From NCBI GenBank assembly GCA_900088475.1, contig FLMG01004027.1:537-37771 (forward strand): a DNA stretch of 37,235 nucleotides, in the 5' to 3' direction. This DNA is from Hyphochytrium catenoides. Lineage: Eukaryota > Sar > Hyphochytriomycetes > Hyphochytriales > Hyphochytriaceae. Shown here in pieces: positions 32,526 through 37,235 of the stretch (position 1 is its first letter; the number at the start of each line of letters is the position of its first letter). A program made the translations under genes and the position numbers. Below the pieces are notes generated by a model. It searched no databases and was not told where the DNA came from. It saw nothing but the letters and a program-made list of their open reading frames with translations.

Positions 32526-33327
32526 CTTCAAAGGGTTATGACGTGACTCGGTTGCAGCTATAGGTATCGCCGCCGAGGCTCCGGGTCAATGCGCCTTCGT
32601 CTCCACTGGTTATGACTAGAGGTTCGCGCAGGCCCAAGCTGCTGCCATATGGTAGAGAATGAGGAATGATGTATGGGAGTGAGCACTACCGACGGGCAAG
32701 AATTACTCGGTAGATCCCCACTCCTCTGTCTTACTTCCTCCATCCCTCTACTCGTACTCCTTGCTTGGTCATTCCAAAATCCGTCCCAAGCACCAGCTCC
32801 TCTTTAGCGATTGAAGTCACTATCAGCCCAGCCCTTGCTTTACCGCAGCAAAGCCGGCAAGGAGGTCTTCCCACCTGGACAACGAGAAGCATCGTATACC
32901 AGTAGGCAGTAGGACCCTGTGATGAGTTTTAGTACCCTATATTATGTGTGCCTTGATTCTTGATTCTCCATTGACATGAGCGCGGACTCCTCTCCTTCCA
33001 CTCCTTTGGAGGTTCACAGTCCTTGAGGATATATATCTAGGTCTCTGTAGAACTACGCTGGGAAGTCGGTGAAAGCACATGTCCAGGGTGTCCGCTTCGC
33101 TCCGATGCTGTCTGGACAGCAGGAGGGCTCTGACTAATATAAGAGGAGTGCTCTGAGCAATACATGCCTCGTTCCTCGCTTTTTACACGGTAAAACGGTA
33201 CAGATACTTTTTGCTCGTTTTATGTGGAATTATCGGAAGGGAGGGACTGGCTTTCCTAGACGAGGGAGTGAGACGGACGAAAGGGTCAAGACCCCTTACT
33301 TACCTGAACAAAGGAAGGGCAAGAAAA
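32526..33327. other. Upstream region of the lipase gene
   Basis: No supported gene. The lipase promoter should lie just right of 32525. TATATATC occurs near 33031 but no gene of fitting orientation and distance goes with it. Confidence 0.45.
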
Positions 33328-33789
33328 ATGATTCTGAACTGTCTTCCCTTGTTATCTCCTCTACACTGTGGTGTCATATGTTGGCGATTGAATACTGCCG
33401 GCTTCTTCAACCTCATCACCCTCTTCCTTCTCCTTCTCTTAGGTACTTCCTTCTTGTTAGAACCATCATGGCATCCAGCATTCCAGGCCCTGGGTTGCTA
33501 TTCGATGGACGAGCTGCCCAGCTGGTCGAAAGTATCAAGGGATAAGTGCCTACAATGTTACGCCAAGAAATGTGACTTGTTTAATTCTAGTCCTTGCACC
33601 TGAACGGCTAGTTTAGACAAGCTATCACCAACTGAGGAGAAGGAGGACGCTGCCTGCCACCGCATTTGTTGTTCTAGAGAGGAGGACCTATCGAAGGAAC
33701 TGGCGGGGAAGATCGACTGCTGCACATCAGAAACAGCCTGCTGGCTGGTTGTTGGCTATTTTCAAAGCTTGCCCAGCCCTCACTACTAA
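33328..33789 (+). pseudogene. Cysteine-rich frame with hydrophobic N-terminus, interrupted by TGA
   Basis: From the ATG at 33328 a frame of 91 residues holds a hydrophobic segment (FFNLITLFLLLLLGTSFLL) and then CLQCYAKKCDLF and SSPCT before TGA at 33601-33603. The same frame continues for 61 codons to TAA at 33787-33789 with DAACHRICCSREEDLS and KIDCCTSETACW. Eleven Cys follow the hydrophobic segment, five before and six after the TGA. This could be a secreted Cys-rich protein broken by a stop, an unspliced exon pair, or chance. TGA ends other genes here, so it is not a general sense codon. A selenocysteine reading is unlikely, as no CxxU motif is seen. I do not recognise the family. Confidence 0.25.
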
Positions 33790-33938
33790 GAAGACTCTCT
33801 TTCTATGAAAAGGACAAACCTACGGAGGACAGCTCCAAAGCAGCCTTAGATCTATTAGTATTCTTAGGCGGCAAGGACCGCCTCTCTATCTCCTTTCAAG
33901 GTCACCCGTCATCATGATGCAAAGATTGGAAAAATTGT

Positions 33939-34445
33939 TTATAATACTTTGTTTTCTATTAGTCGGGCGAAAATCCTGGACAAATGGATTGTTCTGTAGT
34001 GCAAGGAATATAACGCCTCGGCCTCGTCCTCGGCTCGATCTCCTCCACGCTCATCATCAGTAGAGGAAGAATCCATCAAGTTCAACCGCCGCGAGGCAAG
34101 CAAAGAAGGGTACAGCTGCTCAAGAGTAATACGCTTCCAAATCTGAAGCACATTTTCGTCATGAATTGCTATAGAGATTCTCTTTGAAGGCGTAAAGCCA
34201 TGGCCAAACGGGACCATTGACCAAGATGCCGAGAAGCATCAAGAGCAGAGCGGTCACACTACACGGAAGCTTCACCAGATCTCCCACACAATCAACGACG
34301 CCCGGCATAGCTCCCCCAAACAACTCCCAAGCTATTGGGACAAACTGCAGCCCTACCGCTTACAAGGAACCTCGTACTTCTTCAGCTTAGCCTTCTCAGA
34401 TAAGCGACCTTGATGCCTGCATGGATTGCTGCATAAGGAAGGGTT
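33939..34445 (-). mobile_element. Decayed retroelement-like fragment, copy 1
   Basis: Read on the minus strand this begins ATGCAGCAATCCATGCAGG, then YLRRLS and a frame-shifted KAKLKKYEVPC, and further on WSRLAMAL and HDENVLQIWKRITLEQL. It aligns along its length with copy 2 (about two-thirds identical by eye), and both carry stops and frameshifts. The order KAKLxKYexpC, then VPLLWESFGG, then WsRLAxAL (best seen in copy 2) resembles the C-terminal tail of reverse-transcriptase polyproteins of algal and protist non-LTR elements. That family call is inference; the duplication itself is seen directly. Confidence 0.5.
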
Positions 34446-34663
34446 CTAGACTGCAACGAGTCCTGACAGACACATCAAAGGCAAAAGGCCGTATGCTGAT
34501 ACGAGGCGGAGAAGCCACGAACCCAACAAATCTCCCGGTTTCAGATTTGACCCCGTGTTGTTCACAAGTGGCGTGGGAAGCTTCTTGAACACAATTCCTT
34601 GTTATGTGACTCAGCACGAAACGTAAGGCCTTACTACTATAACGAACTAAGAAGAGACGAAGA

Positions 34664-34745
34664 GGGAGGAGAGGGAGAAGAAGAAGGAGAAGAAGGAGAA
34701 GAGGGAGAAGAGGAAGAAGATGAAGAAGAAGGAAAATGAAGAGGA
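34664..34745. repeat. (GAA/GGA)n purine tract
   Basis: About 80 bp of GAAGAAGGAGAAGAGG-type purine repeats between the two retroelement-like copies. On the minus strand it reads as a Leu/Pro string, which is why a long open frame (34396-35052) appears there. Confidence 0.9.
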
Positions 34746-34929
34746 AAAAAGAGCTACAAAGCCCTGAGCTCTTCAACACATTGGTCCCCTCACCACCACC
34801 ACCCTCACCATCAACATCGGAAGAAGAAGAAGAATCATAGTTGAAGTCTTCGGCGATAATGATAAGAGGCGGAGGAGGAGAAGAAGAAGAGGGCGTTTTG
34901 ACACCGAAACCATCATCATCATCACGCTC

Positions 34930-35300
34930 AATCATGCAACCTACTAGAGGGGGGTCCAACTGCTGAAGAGGAATACGCTTCAGAATCTGTAGCGCATTCT
35001 CTTCATGACTCGTGAAAGAGGTTCTGGTATGAAGAGTCAGAGCGTTTGCCAAACGAGACCAATGATAACAAGACGAGATACCTCCAGCGGCACGATCACA
35101 CTGAAGCTATACCACTTGTTGAACAGAGTCCAAGAAATAGGGCATAGCACCACCAAAAGACTCCCAGAGTAGCGGCACAACGGTAGCCCCACTGCCTGGC
35201 AGGGACCCTCGTACTTCCTCAACTTCGCTTTCTCGGACAAATGACCTTGATAGCCGGCATGGATTGCTGCATAATTTGTACAAGGAAAGCGGTTTTGCAA
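34930..35300 (-). mobile_element. Decayed retroelement-like fragment, copy 2
   Basis: Read on the minus strand: AAIHAGYQGHLSEKAKLRKY in one frame, then ATVVPLLWESFGGAMPYFLD in the next, then WSRLANALTLHTRTSF and HEENALQILKRIPLQQLDPP. The frame changes and a TAG after SVQQVV mark it as dead. The first 19 nt (ATGCAGCAATCCATGC, then a C/A change) are nearly identical to copy 1 about 850 bp away. Upstream, AAAISIALRKKEEVVSSLK in another frame may belong to the same element. Confidence 0.5.
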
Positions 35301-36856
35301 GGGCTAAGATCAAGCCAGACTAAAGCTCCGGCTGGAATTGGCATCTTCAGAGAGGATACAACCTCCTCCTTCTTTCTAAGAGCAATGCTGATGGCTGCCG
35401 CACATCAAACTCAATGTATAGAAGAAGTGTACTTCTTAGCTTGCAACGGGTGGAAAATGGAAAGTGGATAGCTATAGCTTTCTTCTCCGTAGGTCCTCTT
35501 GTACAGATGCATGTACGAACCATGTAAACTTTTTCCTCCCTTTGGCACCACTAGATCTCCCAAGGCTTAGTTCTACTCTGTCTTGTGAAAGATCCGTTCT
35601 ACAGTTTACTCTATTATAAAACCCTTGTAAAACAGTAGCAGTCCGCTGGTTAGTAGAACTAGTATAAACAGTAGTAGAGTTACCAGCTTCGTTCGGGGGT
35701 TCAGCTAACCTTGCTCCGGCACACAAGGGCATACGGTGTCATATTATAGAACTACCAGCAATCACGGAAAGAGCCGGATGACGATGACAAGGAAAGCGAC
35801 CGTAATGATCGGGATCTCCCAGTCCATACTGGCTCTTCTGTTCTTCTTCCACCAGATGAAGGAAGAGTCCTCCGTACTTCCGCGGTGGTAACACAGTGCT
35901 GCTATTGCTGGTGTTGCCTACTACTAGATTTACTACTACATGAATACTAGTCAAGCACAAGCTTCGCTTGTCTGGCTCTCTTAGCATCCCGGACCACGAC
36001 TCCGCCTCTTTATACAAATGCTTTGCAGTGGGTTATCTGTGGCGCCAGGCCCTTCTGGATTCGTCTGTAGCAGTGGCTCTCTCTCTCGCGAGGAAGAGAC
36101 AAGAGAGATTCTTCTTCCAAAAGTATAACCTAACCTCTAGCCTAGCCCAAAGGACATCTTTGGTAACAGAGAAGGCTGGCTGCCTGCTGCTGGCTCTCTA
36201 TCCGACATGATCTGGAGGTTTATTCTCCGGCCTCTGGCCACAAATAGCAGCGAGACCCCCAATCCGTCATGATATGCTACACAGGCGGACAGCGACATCT
36301 TTCATCATCAGCAATTTCCTGTCCTGTTGATGATAAGGGAAGGGCTAAAGTGGCACCGACGAGGACGGCGTAGTAGCATTAGTGTCAGTCTTTGCTCTTC
36401 CAGAAGCTGTGGCCATATCAGACATCCATATGGTGTTGGCAAGTCTACGCCGGTGGGCCTGCCAGACGGCAATCTGCCGCGATGGCAACAGCCACGCCCT
36501 CCAAGCCCCCCCGTAACTGTCATCAAGGTCAAAGCTCTAAAGAAGGGAAAGAACAAGTAGAGCTTGAAGAGAGTAGGGCCGAGCACCCAATCAGACGATG
36601 CCAAATTCCTCCAGAGTCTCTTCGTGACTTCAAAATGTCTCAACCGCCGCACATGCATGTGAGTCGAAAGTACCATATGGACTCGCGGTGTAAGAATTGA
36701 AAGCATGGACAACGCGGCATCAGACAAGCCTGAGAGAGTATTATTATGGTTTTGCCTCGCGACCGAAAAATGCAGAGGAAGAAAAGACCGGTCAAGATCT
36801 CTGCCAGTGCTTCGACTAATGCGACGAATCACTTAGTAACGATCCATGATATTTAG
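35301..36856. other. Gene-poor stretch between mobile-element remnants
   Basis: Frames of 75-175 codons occur on both strands, but none shows a family motif. Part may be further decayed transposon sequence, including the unrecovered 5' part of the hAT element. Confidence 0.4.
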
Positions 36857-37235
36857 AGCAAGAAATCTGAGGCTATCTTCCAGAGCAAGGATACAAGGAA
36901 AGAGCAGGCTAATCTCCACGTCACCTCTGATCCGTATAAGCAAGGACCCCGGAGGTATTGGGCGGAAGGTTATGTGGGTAAGGATGCTTTATCAATAACT
37001 TGCTGCCTTTCAGCCTTTGTGGGGATGAGACAGTTCGAACCTTCTTTCGAACTGGCTGCACGCTTGACACCAATACCTCCAATGAACAACAAGGACGTCA
37101 AACGCCTCATTCCCGAACTCTACACTGCAACGAAGAAAGCCTTCATCAAATATCTACAGGATGTCAATGCAGATGCGGGACTACGAATGGTACACTTAAA
37201 CCTTGATATCTGGACTTCCAAGGTCTCCAAGGACA
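36857..37235 (+). mobile_element. hAT-family transposase fragment, runs off the right edge
   Basis: An open frame begins after TAG at 36854-36856 (or at the acceptor TTTAG|AGC) and stays open to the window end, 126 codons. It contains YWAEGYVGKDALSITCCLSA, QFEPSFELAARLTPIPPMNN, LIPELYTATKKAFIKYLQD and, at the edge, MVHLNLDIWTSKVSKD. The last block is the typical hAT transposase signature (L-x-x-D-x-W-T-S) that carries the first catalytic Asp, and the preceding segment matches the position of the usual PFxxVExxxF and IPSxxT region. No BED zinc finger was found upstream, and the C-terminal part lies outside, so autonomy cannot be judged. Confidence 0.75.

Noticed and set aside
33601-33603. TGA as a sense or selenocysteine codon
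   Set aside because: TGA ends the SET, DUF2828 and methyltransferase genes here, and no redox motif of the CxxU type or visible SECIS-like hairpin supports recoding.
34396-35052. A 218-codon minus-strand frame with a long Leu-rich hydrophobic stretch
   Set aside because: The Leu/Pro string is the purine tract read on the other strand; the start of the frame is the decayed retroelement copy 2.
36308-36832. A 174-codon minus-strand frame
   Set aside because: It shows no motif or splice context, and its composition looks random; it lies opposite the likely 5' flank of the hAT element.

Overview
The window is nuclear DNA from a microbial eukaryote. Genes are split by many short GT-AG introns, two genes are intronless, and G+C looks close to 50%. 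No rRNA, tRNA, bacterial operon or CRISPR array was seen. An alga or protist such as a chromerid or stramenopile fits the intron density and the plant-like two-domain phosphoethanolamine methyltransferase, but that placement is inference.

Layout. 1-1431 (+): last three exons of a SET-domain gene that enters from the left edge. 1933-4284 (-): intronless DUF2828/vWA-like gene. 4285-6711: low-complexity DNA with a (CT)n block, a 35-bp direct repeat and a weak candidate for a small spliced gene (5830-6236). 6712-10456 (+): an 11-exon phosphoethanolamine N-methyltransferase, fully readable at 494 residues. 10805-26008 (-): a very large gene with well over 30 exons for an RME-8/DNAJC13/GRV2 homologue. 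26995-29624 (-): a six-exon ODR4 homologue with a C-terminal membrane anchor. 31164-32525 (-): an intronless secreted class 3 lipase. 33.3-37.2 kb: a cysteine-rich reading frame broken by TGA, two diverged copies of a probable retroelement fragment, and the start of a hAT-family transposase running off the right edge.

Main observation. In the RME-8 homologue, the exon that normally precedes the J domain joins in frame, across a 104-nt intron, to the exon that normally follows it. There is no room for a J domain, so the protein appears to have lost the module that recruits Hsc70.

How the genes relate. Neighbouring genes share no pathway in the way operon genes do. RME-8 (endosomal sorting), ODR4 (ER membrane protein maturation, UFM1 pathway), the secreted lipase and the phosphocholine-making methyltransferase all touch membranes, but nothing here shows that this is more than chance linkage. 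I found no multi-gene system that I would call undescribed.
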